Made by a program: the position numbers and the translations under genes. Source: Bacillota bacterium (GTDB lineage Bacteria; Bacillota; Clostridia; Peptostreptococcales; Natronincolaceae). Taken from it: a DNA stretch of 6,113 bases. The stretch spans positions 1 to 6,113 of the forward strand of contig JAEWHG010000155.1 in the NCBI GenBank assembly GCA_023387935.1, in the 5' to 3' direction. The notes under the pieces are model-generated. The model was not told where the DNA came from. It worked only from the letters and a program-made list of their open reading frames with translations, and made no database searches. This document shows, piece by piece, positions 1 through 5,489 of this stretch (positions are counted from its first letter, which is position 1; the number at the start of each line of letters is the position of its first letter).

Positions 1-645
1 ATAAGATTTTTATATTCATATCCAGAAACCATAACGGATGAATTAATTGACGTAGTAAAAAACAATGATAAAATTTGTAATTATTTTGACATTCCAATTC
101 AACATATATCCGATAGAGTATTAAAAAGGATGAATAGAAAAAGTGATGGAGCAAGCATAAGAAAGGTATTAAGTAAGATAAGAAAAGAAATACCTGATGT
201 TATACTAAGAACAACATTAATCGTAGGATTCCCAGGTGAAACAGAGGAAGATTTTAAAGAACTTTATGAATTTGTAGAAGAAACAAAGTTTGATAAACTA
301 GGTGTATTCACCTATTCGAAGGAAGATAATACACCGGCAGCAAAATTAAAAGAGCAAATACATCATGCAACTAAAAAGAGCAGACATAATAAAATAATGA
401 AGCTTCAAGAAAAAATATCAAAAGATAGCCTTGATAGAAAAATAGGTAATATTTATAAAGTTTTAATTGAATCAAAAACAAAGGGTGGAAATTACTATGT
501 AGGTAGGACATACATGGATGTTCCTGATATTGATGGAGTCGTTTATATAAAAAATAATGGGCAAGAAAATTTAATAAATAAGTTTGTAAAGTGTAAAATA
601 GAAAGAGCAAAAGAATATGATTTATTTGGTGAAATTTGTGAATAG
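1..645 (+). CDS. rimO: Ribosomal protein S12 methylthiotransferase RimO, C-terminal part (5' end outside window)
   Basis: A radical-SAM methylthiotransferase that would add a methylthio group to a conserved aspartate of ribosomal protein S12. The frame is open from base 1, so the start codon and the N-terminal half, including the radical-SAM CxxxCxxC cluster motif, lie upstream. The visible 214 residues cover the second half of the radical-SAM domain and the C-terminal TRAM domain. FDIPIQHISDRVLKRMNR near visible residues 28-45 is the RimO form of this segment; MiaB and MtaB carry a different 'PLQSGS'-type motif here. LIVGFPGETEEDF near residues 74-86 is the family's conserved segment. The TRAM part contains GRTYMDVPDIDGVVYI, also RimO-like. 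An internal ATG at 130 is not the true start, because homology continues upstream of it. The gene ends at TAG 643-645 and is followed by an intrinsic terminator. The family assignment is secure; choosing RimO over related enzymes rests on the two motifs. Confidence 0.93.
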   Translation: MRFLYSYPETITDELIDVVKNNDKICNYFDIPIQHISDRVLKRMNRKSDGASIRKVLSKIRKEIPDVILRTTLIVGFPGETEEDFKELYEFVEETKFDKLGVFTYSKEDNTPAAKLKEQIHHATKKSRHNKIMKLQEKISKDSLDRKIGNIYKVLIESKTKGGNYYVGRTYMDVPDIDGVVYIKNNGQENLINKFVKCKIERAKEYDLFGEICE

Positions 646-728
646 ATGCTCTTGGTGTGAAAAAGATGAAATATATATAATATCATGATGAAAAATATTT
701 TGTATATGATTTAGTATAAGTTTAAAAT

Positions 729-760
729 AAAAGCTGACAAATTACGTCAGCTTTTTTATT
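729..760 (+). terminator. Intrinsic terminator after rimO
   Basis: A 10-bp perfect stem (729-738 with 746-755, core AAGCTGAC/GTCAGCTT) closes a 7-base loop and is followed by a T-rich run starting at 752. It lies 84 bases past the rimO stop and separates rimO from the spoIIA operon. The upstream flank is A-rich, so it could also work on the - strand, but no - strand gene is visible that would need it. Confidence 0.9.
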
Positions 761-809
761 TTTATTAAATAACACCTCCAGAATGTTACAAAACAAGTGT
801 TTTTTCACT

Positions 810-839
810 GAAGGACTTGTCCTATATTTATAGAAATAG
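810..839 (+). promoter_or_regulatory. Probable sigma-H promoter of the spoIIA operon
   Basis: The B. subtilis spoIIA operon is transcribed by sigma-H with activation by Spo0A~P. The sigma-H consensus is RnAGGAwWW, 11-12 bases, RnnGAAT. Here GAAGGACTT (810-818) matches the -35 at 8 of 9 positions. After 11 bases, ATAGAAA (830-836) matches the -10 except that the final T is A. Transcription would start near 843-845, about 25 bases before the spoIIAA start codon. The assignment rests on the consensus match plus the conserved biology of the operon. No convincing pair of Spo0A boxes (TGNCGAA) was found upstream; the nearest one-mismatch form, TGACAAA at 735-741, lies inside the rimO terminator. 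Confidence 0.55.
812..823. repeat. Short inverted repeat over the -35 element
   Basis: AGGAC (812-816) and GTCCT (819-823) form a perfect 5-bp inverted repeat with a 2-base centre, sitting on the predicted sigma-H -35 element. This could be a dimeric protein site or chance, since the AGGA half is already imposed by the promoter consensus. Confidence 0.4.
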
Positions 840-854
840 TATATATCATGTAAA

Positions 855-872
855 TGGGAGGGGTAGAAGTTG
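855..872 (+). promoter_or_regulatory. Ribosome binding site that sets the TTG start of spoIIAA
   Basis: GGGAGGGG at 855-862 is followed by 7 bases and then TTG at 870-872. The next in-frame ATG is at 888, about 25 bases from this site and too far to use it, and starting there would remove the first six residues of the domain. The ribosome binding site therefore supports the TTG start. Confidence 0.75.
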
Positions 873-1205
873 CAATTAAAATACGAGATGATAGATAACA
901 CACTAATTATTAAGTTTGATGGCGAATTAGATCATCATGTTGCAGAAAGCATTAGAACAGAACTGGATGATACAATTATTCAGCATAGGGTTAGAAATTT
1001 AGTTTTTGATTTAAGCGGAATGGGATTTATGGATAGCTCAGGAATAGGGGTTATTATTGGAAGATATAAAAATATAGCTAAACTAGGAGGAAAGGTATCG
1101 GTTATAAATGTAGCTGATAAAATAGATAAGATTTTTAATTTAGCTGGTTTATATAGTATTATAAATAAGCATAATAACAAACGTGATGCTCTTAATCATA
1201 TGTAA
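870..1205 (+). CDS. spoIIAA: Anti-sigma F factor antagonist SpoIIAA
   Basis: An anti-anti-sigma factor with a STAS domain spanning nearly the whole 111 residues; the B. subtilis protein is slightly longer at about 117. When unphosphorylated it binds the SpoIIAB-SigF complex and frees SigF in the forespore. SpoIIAB phosphorylates it, and the SpoIIE phosphatase reactivates it. GELDHH at 18-23 is the conserved N-terminal family motif. MDSSGIGVIIGRYK at 54-67 carries the phosphorylation site; by alignment with B. subtilis Ser58, the target is Ser56. The start is TTG, set by a strong ribosome binding site. The stop TAA (1203-1205) overlaps the ribosome binding site of spoIIAB, 14 bases before its ATG, so the two are probably co-translated. 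It is the first gene of the spoIIA operon. The dacF gene that precedes spoIIAA in B. subtilis is not present here. Confidence 0.96.
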   Translation: MQLKYEMIDNTLIIKFDGELDHHVAESIRTELDDTIIQHRVRNLVFDLSGMGFMDSSGIGVIIGRYKNIAKLGGKVSVINVADKIDKIFNLAGLYSIINKHNNKRDALNHM

Positions 1206-1219
1206 AGGGGTGCGATTAA

Positions 1220-1657
1220 ATGGAATATAAAAATTATATGAAAATAGAATTTGATAGCAAGTCGCAAAATGAGGCTTTCGCTAGAGTAGTAGTAGCTGCT
1301 TTTGCATCACAGTTAGATCCTACAATAGAGGAAATTACGGATATAAAAACGGCTGTATCGGAAGCGGTAACGAATGCAATTATTCATGGATATGAAGATA
1401 ATGCTGGTATAGTTATTGTAACATGCAAAATAAATGGCAGCGAGCTGGAGATTATTATTGAAGATAAGGGGCAAGGAATTGATAATGTTGAACAAGCTAG
1501 GGAGCCTCTTTTTACATCTAAGCCCCAATTAGAGCGTTCGGGCATGGGCTTTACAGTTATGGAAACTTTTATGGATGAAGTTGAAGTATATTCTGAACTA
1601 GAAAAGGGAACAACAATTAGAATGATAAAAAAGTTCAAAAGCCTGAATGTAGAGTAA
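1220..1657 (+). CDS. spoIIAB: Anti-sigma F factor and serine kinase SpoIIAB
   Basis: A GHKL-type ATPase/kinase that binds SigF as a dimer with ATP and phosphorylates SpoIIAA. It is 145 residues long, against 146 in B. subtilis. The N box is SEAVTNAIIHGYEDN at 47-61, with Glu48 matching the catalytic Glu46 and Asn52 matching the Mg-binding Asn50 of B. subtilis. The G1 box is EDKGQGI at 81-87 with Asp82, and the G2 box is ERSGMGFTVME at 105-115. FAR at 20-22 places Arg22 where B. subtilis Arg20 contacts SigF and SpoIIAA. All key residues are intact, so it should be active. The ATG start has AAGGGG overlapping the spoIIAA stop. The stop TAA (1655-1657) is likewise fused to the ribosome binding site of sigF, 12 bases before that ATG. 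This tight chain suits proteins that must be made in fixed ratios. Confidence 0.97.
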   Translation: MEYKNYMKIEFDSKSQNEAFARVVVAAFASQLDPTIEEITDIKTAVSEAVTNAIIHGYEDNAGIVIVTCKINGSELEIIIEDKGQGIDNVEQAREPLFTSKPQLERSGMGFTVMETFMDEVEVYSELEKGTTIRMIKKFKSLNVE

Positions 1658-1669
1658 GGGGTAGATAAA

Positions 1670-2440
1670 ATGAATTTTTCAGCATTTTCAGGGGAACCGG
1701 TTGAAATATTAGAGCATAATAAAACCATAGAGCTAATATTAGAAGCCCAAAAAGGAAATTTACATGCTCAAGAAACACTAGTAAATCATAATTTAGGCTT
1801 AGTTCGAAGTGTTATAAAGAGATTTGCAAATAGGGGATATGAAAGAGAAGATTTATTTCAATTAGGGTGTATTGGATTAATTAAAGCGATTAAAAAATTT
1901 GATATAAGCTTTGAAGTAAGATTTTCTACATATGCAGTACCTATGATTATTGGAGAAATAAAACGCTTTTTAAGAGATGATGGAATAATTAAGGTTTCAA
2001 GATCTTTAAAGCAAACAGCTACTAGGGTAAAAATGACAAAGGAAAAGTTGCAAAAAGAAAATGGTAGGGAACCAACTTTGCAAGAGATTGCTGACGACAT
2101 GGACGTATCTAAGGAAGAAATTGTAATGGCTTTAGATTCTAGTGCTCATCCAGAATATTTGTATGATGTTATTCACCAGGATGATGGCTCACCCGTGCAT
2201 CTTATAGATAAAATTAGTGAAAGAGATACCTTAGAGGATAGCGAAGTAATAGATAAAATAGTGCTTCAAGAAGCTATTTCAAAACTAGAGCCAAGGGAAA
2301 GACAGATTATATTTTTAAGATATTTTAAAGATCAAACACAAACTGAAATCGCTCAAGTTTTAGGGATTTCACAGGTGCAGGTTTCGAGAATTGAAAAAAA
2401 AGTATTGCAAAATATGAAAGATATAATGAAGAAGGCTTAA
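1670..2440 (+). CDS. sigF: RNA polymerase sigma-F factor (first forespore sigma)
   Basis: A sigma-70 family factor of the SigB/SigF/SigG group, 256 residues against 255 in B. subtilis, with no region 1. Region 2 spans about 36-106, including EDLFQLGCIGLIKAIKKFD (60-78) and the promoter-melting part RFSTYAVPMIIGEIKRF (84-100). Region 3 spans about 115-155, with REPTLQEIADDM (133-144). Region 4 spans about 203-252, with a helix-turn-helix TQTEIAQVLGISQVQVSRIE (223-242). SigG is very similar in sequence, but the place directly after spoIIAB identifies SigF. The protein is held inactive by SpoIIAB and released in the forespore. Its start is ATG with TAAGGGG at 1655-1661. The stop codon lies inside a terminator stem. 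Confidence 0.96.
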   Translation: MNFSAFSGEPVEILEHNKTIELILEAQKGNLHAQETLVNHNLGLVRSVIKRFANRGYEREDLFQLGCIGLIKAIKKFDISFEVRFSTYAVPMIIGEIKRFLRDDGIIKVSRSLKQTATRVKMTKEKLQKENGREPTLQEIADDMDVSKEEIVMALDSSAHPEYLYDVIHQDDGSPVHLIDKISERDTLEDSEVIDKIVLQEAISKLEPRERQIIFLRYFKDQTQTEIAQVLGISQVQVSRIEKKVLQNMKDIMKKA

Positions 2441-2458
2441 AACAAGTCTTCTTTTTTT
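2429..2458 (+). terminator. Intrinsic terminator overlapping the end of sigF
   Basis: A 10-bp stem (2429-2438 with 2444-2453, one G-T wobble at 2435/2447) with loop AAAAC is followed by seven T (2452-2458). The left arm is the last three sense codons of sigF plus the first base of its stop (TAA 2438-2440), so the ribosome finishing sigF covers the left arm. It separates the spoIIA operon from spoVA, in line with their different expression times. Confidence 0.82.
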
Positions 2459-2473
2459 GTGTGAGAAAGTGAT

Positions 2474-2505
2474 GTCATAGCATAAAATGAGTTTTTATAA
2501 TGCTA
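2474..2505 (+). promoter_or_regulatory. Weak candidate forespore (sigma-G-like) promoter for the spoVA operon
   Basis: The 145 bases between sigF and the next gene should hold the spoVA promoter, which is sigma-G dependent in B. subtilis (-35 near TGMATA, -10 near CATNNTA, spacer about 17-18). GTCATA (2474-2479) and AATGCTA (2499-2505) are the best pair I see, with a 19-base spacer and one mismatch in the fixed -10 bases. A perfect -35-like TGAATA (2522-2527) lies nearby but has no good -10 at the right distance; AATAGTA at 2551-2557 is 23 bases away. The location is expected but the exact site is not settled. Confidence 0.25.
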
Positions 2506-2585
2506 ACTGGGCTAATTGATATGAATAATAAAAAGGAATTAAAAAATAAAAATAGTAAATAATAAATACAAAGGATGGTGAATAT

Positions 2586-2753
2586 ATGATATATACATTG
2601 AAAAAACACAGAAATATAGTAGTTATAAGCATAATTTTAGCACTTTCCTTTGGTGCATGGTATGTTCTATCAATTAAAAATGTAAACAAAATACCGGAGA
2701 GAGCAGATTTGGTTTTTAATACGATAATTGCTTTTGGAGATATAGTGAAATGA
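2586..2753 (+). CDS. Small single-pass membrane protein of unknown function, first gene of the spoVA operon
   Basis: A 55-residue ORF that I do not recognise. It begins MIYTLKKHRN and ends GDIVK. Residues about 11-30 (IVVISIILALSFGAWYVLSI) form one hydrophobic segment, preceded by the basic cluster KKHR. This suggests the N-terminus is inside, with a C-terminal tail of about 25 residues (NVNKIPERADLVFNTI and on) outside; alternatively it is a signal peptide. Support for a real gene: ATG preceded by AAGGATGGTG at 2571-2580, a good ribosome binding site 5 bases upstream, and a TGA stop that overlaps the spoVAA start as ATGA (2750-2753). That overlap implies translational coupling with spoVAA, whose own ribosome binding site (GGAG at 2736-2739) is modest. 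B. subtilis has no equivalent gene between sigF and spoVAA. It may be an accessory subunit of the SpoVA complex, or a leader ORF that tunes SpoVAA translation. Confidence 0.72.
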   Translation: MIYTLKKHRNIVVISIILALSFGAWYVLSIKNVNKIPERADLVFNTIIAFGDIVK

Positions 2754-3361
2754 CGAATAATAATCAAATCTTTATAAGATCAAAAGGCAAAGTTTCTCTT
2801 CCAGATGACAAACCTGTTTTATTAAAAGATCTAGCAGAAATTGCTGCAGAAGAAGAAATCAAATATAAATTAGAGAATTTAAATTATCCAGTTGATACGA
2901 AAAAAGAAATAAATGTTTTAATTTCTGTAATATCAATTATAAGTTTCATAAAAGAAAAAATACCGTATACTGATCTTGTCATAATAGGTCAAACTGATGT
3001 TTTGATTCATTTTACTGATAAAAATATTAGCGAAGATAGATATAAAATATTGAGACTTGCAAGTGTATGCTTTTTGCTTTTTATAGGTGCTATTACTGCC
3101 ATTATTAACTTCCACTCCGATGTAGATATGAAAACTGCACATAGCATAATATATGAGATTATTACAGGAGAGAAATCTGATAGACCATTACTATTGCAAA
3201 TACCTTATTCCTTGGGAATCGGTGCTGGTATGTCCGTATTTTTTAACCATATATTTAAGAAAAAATTAAGTACTGAACCGACTCCCTTGGAAATGGAAAT
3301 ATACTCTTATCAACAAAGTGTTGATGAGTATATAAAAAATAAAACGCATGGACAGCAATAG
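2750..3361 (+). CDS. spoVAA: Stage V sporulation protein AA (SpoVAA)
   Basis: A component of the SpoVA system, which moves Ca-dipicolinate across the forespore inner membrane. It is 203 residues long, against about 206 in B. subtilis. The N-terminal 95 residues are soluble and look like a small alpha/beta domain (IFIRSKGKVSLPDD at 7-20). Two hydrophobic segments follow at about 101-120 and 148-168. Family signatures are NFHSDVDM at 120-127, LLLQIPYSLGIGAGM at 147-161 and FFNHIFKKK at 164-172, followed by an acidic, polar tail. The start ATG overlaps the preceding small ORF by four bases. The stop TAG is fused to the ribosome binding site of spoVAB. Several Clostridia, including C. perfringens and C. 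difficile, lack SpoVAA and SpoVAB, so their presence here is informative about lineage. Confidence 0.93.
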   Translation: MTNNNQIFIRSKGKVSLPDDKPVLLKDLAEIAAEEEIKYKLENLNYPVDTKKEINVLISVISIISFIKEKIPYTDLVIIGQTDVLIHFTDKNISEDRYKILRLASVCFLLFIGAITAIINFHSDVDMKTAHSIIYEIITGEKSDRPLLLQIPYSLGIGAGMSVFFNHIFKKKLSTEPTPLEMEIYSYQQSVDEYIKNKTHGQQ

Positions 3362-3375
3362 GGGTGTTGAATATG
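3360..3375 (+). promoter_or_regulatory. Ribosome binding site that decides the spoVAB start
   Basis: AGGGG at 3360-3364, overlapping the spoVAA stop, is followed by 8 bases and ATG at 3373-3375. An upstream in-frame GTG at 3364 lies inside the ribosome binding site, and TTG at 3367 is only 2 bases from it, so neither can use it. Confidence 0.75.
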
Positions 3376-3783
3376 AAATATATAGTTGTACCTGTAGTAG
3401 GGTTATCAAATGGCATTATGGTAGGAGCGGGAATTGTAGCTCTGCTTTCCGTATTGCAAATAATTCCTAGATTCGCCCAGATAACCAGAACCTATAATTA
3501 TATTAGGCTTTATGAAGATGTAATTATTGTTGGTGCAGTTGTAGCGTCTATAGTATCTCTTGTAGGAATTGGAATAAACTTAGGAAGGTTTGTAGTAATA
3601 ATTGTGGGATTTAGTATGGGTATATTCATAGGTTTATTAGCGTCTGCATTAGCAGAGGTATTAAATGTTATGCCAGTAATAATTAGGAGATTTAGATTAG
3701 ATGGGTACACAATATTTATAGTATATTCATTGATATTTGGGAAGGTAATAGGATCATTTTTAAATTGGCTTGCTAATTTTTAA
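3373..3783 (+). CDS. spoVAB: Stage V sporulation protein AB (SpoVAB)
   Basis: An integral membrane protein of the SpoVA complex, here 136 residues from the ATG at 3373. An ORF can be drawn from GTG at 3364, but that start lies inside the ribosome binding site. Four hydrophobic segments are visible at about 4-30, 47-68, 72-95 and 112-132. GLSNGIMVGAGIVALLSVLQIIPR at 10-33 covers the first, and this run with its IPR end is typical of the family. The short basic loop IIRRFRLDG at 103-111 follows the third. Its exact role in the complex is poorly known even in B. subtilis. It follows spoVAA with 11 bases between the stop and its ATG. The downstream neighbour is a small unknown ORF and not spoVAC directly, which differs from the B. 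subtilis order. Confidence 0.92.
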   Translation: MKYIVVPVVGLSNGIMVGAGIVALLSVLQIIPRFAQITRTYNYIRLYEDVIIVGAVVASIVSLVGIGINLGRFVVIIVGFSMGIFIGLLASALAEVLNVMPVIIRRFRLDGYTIFIVYSLIFGKVIGSFLNWLANF

Positions 3784-3805
3784 TTTGAAGGAAGTGTAAA
3801 TATAT

Positions 3806-3964
3806 ATGAACCAATATAAATCATATTATTTAATACGAAAATATAACTTGCAAAAACTTGAAAATATAGAAGATAGAAGACTGATTCATCAATTTGAAAA
3901 TAAAGGTTTCGATTTAAATATGGATGATTTAAAAGATAAATATACACTAAATCAACTAAGATAA
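3806..3964 (+). CDS. Small soluble protein of unknown function between spoVAB and spoVAC
   Basis: A 52-residue ORF that I do not recognise, starting MNQYKSYYLIRKYN and ending KYTLNQLR. It has no hydrophobic segment and is rich in Tyr, Asn, Lys and Asp/Glu, with many charges (10 Lys/Arg against 8 Asp/Glu). It looks largely helical, with a possible helix at about 14-32. Support for a real gene: ATG with AAGGAAGTG at 3788-3796, one mismatch from the full anti-Shine-Dalgarno match, 9 bases upstream. It fills the gap between spoVAB (22 bases upstream) and spoVAC (22 bases downstream), and spoVAC has a separate ribosome binding site. Without it the gap would be 203 bases, unusual in an operon where other gaps are 11-22 bases or overlaps. 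It could be a cytoplasmic accessory factor of the SpoVA complex or a lineage-specific insertion. Confidence 0.68.
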   Translation: MNQYKSYYLIRKYNLQKLENIEDRRLIHQFENKGFDLNMDDLKDKYTLNQLR

Positions 3965-3986
3965 TACTGAATATGGGGTGATATAA

Positions 3987-4442
3987 ATGTCAAAGAAGCA
4001 ATCAAATAGAAATAAGGCTTATCAAAATTATGTTGATACAAAAACTCCCAAACCTAATTTATTAAAAAACTGTATTTGGGCCTTTGTTGTCGGCGGATTA
4101 ATTTGTACAATTGGACAGGTTATCCATAATCTAATAGAATCACATTACCGTTATTCTCATTTAGATGCTAGTAATATAACTACGATCATAATGGTTTTTA
4201 TAGGCGCATTTTTAACAGGAATAGGCGTATATGATGTTATTGGAAAAAGAGCTGGGGCAGGCTCTCTTATTCCTATTACAGGATTCTCTAATTCTATTGT
4301 TGCTCCTGCGATGGAGTTTAAAAAAGAAGGGTTTATAATGGGAGTCGCTGCAAAAATGTTCGTTTTAGCTGGTCCAGTGTTAGTGTATGGCATAGGGTCT
4401 TCTGTAATAGTCGGGATATTATATTATATTTTTAAAAATTAG
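3987..4442 (+). CDS. spoVAC: Stage V sporulation protein AC (SpoVAC)
   Basis: A membrane protein of the SpoVA system, 151 residues. In B. subtilis SpoVAC has been reported to act as a mechanosensitive channel linked to DPA release. A basic, polar N-terminal tail of about 27 residues (MSKKQSNRNKAYQNYV) is followed by hydrophobic segments at about 28-50, 62-84 and 125-147. Conserved parts are WAFVVGGLICTIGQVI at 31-46, GIGVYDVIGKRAGAGSLIPI at 78-97 and EFKKEGFIMG at 110-119. These same motifs recur in SpoVAEb further down, so the two are paralogues. The ATG start has GGGGTG at 3975-3980, 6 bases upstream. The stop TAG overlaps AGGAGGT, the ribosome binding site of spoVAD. It is the first of the three genes (AC, AD, AEb) found in nearly all spore formers. 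Confidence 0.95.
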   Translation: MSKKQSNRNKAYQNYVDTKTPKPNLLKNCIWAFVVGGLICTIGQVIHNLIESHYRYSHLDASNITTIIMVFIGAFLTGIGVYDVIGKRAGAGSLIPITGFSNSIVAPAMEFKKEGFIMGVAAKMFVLAGPVLVYGIGSSVIVGILYYIFKN

Positions 4443-4455
4443 GAGGTAATTAATT

Positions 4456-5478
4456 ATGGCTGTAAAAAAATTAGGAAGTCAAACTGTAAAGTTAATGAAT
4501 CCTCCTTCGATTATTGCTACAGGTACCACTGTAGGACCTAAGGAAGGAGACGGGCCCCTTGCTGAGTATTTCGATAAAATAGTAGACGATGATTTATTGG
4601 GTGAAGATAGCTGGGAAAAAGCTGAAAGTGAATTAATAAAACAATCTGCTAATATTGCACTAGATAAAGTTAAAATGAATTTAGCAGACATGGAATATAT
4701 GTTTGGAGGAGATTTGCTTAATCAGCTTATGCCAACATCATTTGCAGCTAGAGAAATGAAAGTGCCTTTTTTTGGTATATATGGTGCTTGCTCTAATTCT
4801 ACAGAATCTCTTAGCTTAGCAGCTATGATAGTAGATGGAGGCTATGCAGACAAGGTTATTACAACTGCATCGAGTCATTTTTCTTCAGCAGAAAGGCAGT
4901 ATAGATTTCCGTTAGAGTCTGGAAATCAAAGGCCCCTTACATCTCAGTGGACAGTAACAGGTGCAGGTGCCTCAATAGTGTCTTCAGAGGGAAGTGGGCC
5001 ATATATTACTTATATTACAACGGGAAAAGTAATAGACTTTGGCATTAAGGATGCTGCAAATATGGGGGCGGCCATGGCTCCAGCAGCAGTAGATACTCTA
5101 AAGGCTCATTTCAACGATACGGGATTTAAGCCAGAAGATTATGATCTTATTATTACAGGAGATTTAGGGAAAATTGGTCATGAAATAGTTCTAGAGCTAT
5201 TAGAGAAAGAAGGCTATAATATGTCGAAGGTATTTAAAGACTGTGGCGTGGAGATATTCGACCATGAAAGACAGGACACTCATGCTGGAGGTAGTGGATG
5301 TGGTTGTTCTGCAGTTGTATTTGGTGGTTACTTATATAAACAGTTAAAATCGAAAAAACTAAAAAAAATATTGCTAGTTGCTACTGGAGCTTTATTATCA
5401 CCAACAAGTGCCCTGCAAGGGGAATCTATTCCTAGTATAGCTCATGCCGTTACAATACAGAGTCAATTAATGAATTAG
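4456..5478 (+). CDS. spoVAD: Stage V sporulation protein AD (SpoVAD), DPA-binding, thiolase-like fold
   Basis: A soluble, membrane-associated SpoVA protein of 340 residues, close to the B. subtilis length. It has the thiolase/ketoacyl-ACP-synthase III fold and, in B. subtilis, binds dipicolinic acid directly rather than acting as a known condensing enzyme. The N-terminal half holds FFGIYGACSNSTESLSLAA at 105-123, where Cys112 sits at the position of the family's active cysteine. The C-terminal half holds HERQDTHAGGSGCGCSAVVF at 270-289, a glycine- and cysteine-rich stretch with His277. LLVATGALLSPTSALQGESI at 306-325 is a further SpoVAD signature. No membrane segment is seen. It has the strongest ribosome binding site in the window (AGGAGGT at 4441-4447, 8 bases before ATG). 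Its stop TAG overlaps the ribosome binding site of spoVAEb. Confidence 0.97.
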   Translation: MAVKKLGSQTVKLMNPPSIIATGTTVGPKEGDGPLAEYFDKIVDDDLLGEDSWEKAESELIKQSANIALDKVKMNLADMEYMFGGDLLNQLMPTSFAAREMKVPFFGIYGACSNSTESLSLAAMIVDGGYADKVITTASSHFSSAERQYRFPLESGNQRPLTSQWTVTGAGASIVSSEGSGPYITYITTGKVIDFGIKDAANMGAAMAPAAVDTLKAHFNDTGFKPEDYDLIITGDLGKIGHEIVLELLEKEGYNMSKVFKDCGVEIFDHERQDTHAGGSGCGCSAVVFGGYLYKQLKSKKLKKILLVATGALLSPTSALQGESIPSIAHAVTIQSQLMN

Positions 5479-5489
5479 GAGATGGTAAT

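Noticed and set aside
646..720. Short ORFs of fewer than 10 codons just after rimO, checked as possible remains of another gene
   Set aside because: No ribosome binding sites, no resemblance to pgsA or other usual rimO neighbours, and several stops in every frame; treated as untranslated sequence leading to the terminator.
735..741. TGACAAA as a Spo0A box
   Set aside because: It is part of the rimO terminator stem and loop, one mismatch from consensus, and about 75 bases upstream of the promoter -35.
1384..1728. 114-residue ORF on the - strand opposite spoIIAB and the sigF start
   Set aside because: It is a shadow of strongly conserved coding sequence; no ribosome binding site or recognisable domain.
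2496..2501. TATAAT as a vegetative sigma-A -10 element before the spoVA operon
   Set aside because: The hexamer 17 bases upstream (TGTCAT) is a poor -35, and perfect TATAAT strings are expected by chance in such AT-rich spacer DNA.
2495..2767. 90-residue ORF on the - strand opposite the small gene before spoVAA
   Set aside because: It is antisense to a better supported + strand gene, has a low-complexity hydrophobic translation typical of AT-rich shadows, and its 3' end runs through the probable spoVA promoter region.
3364..3372. GTG start at 3364 for spoVAB, giving three extra residues
   Set aside because: The GTG lies within the AGGGG ribosome binding site itself; ATG 3373 has proper spacing.
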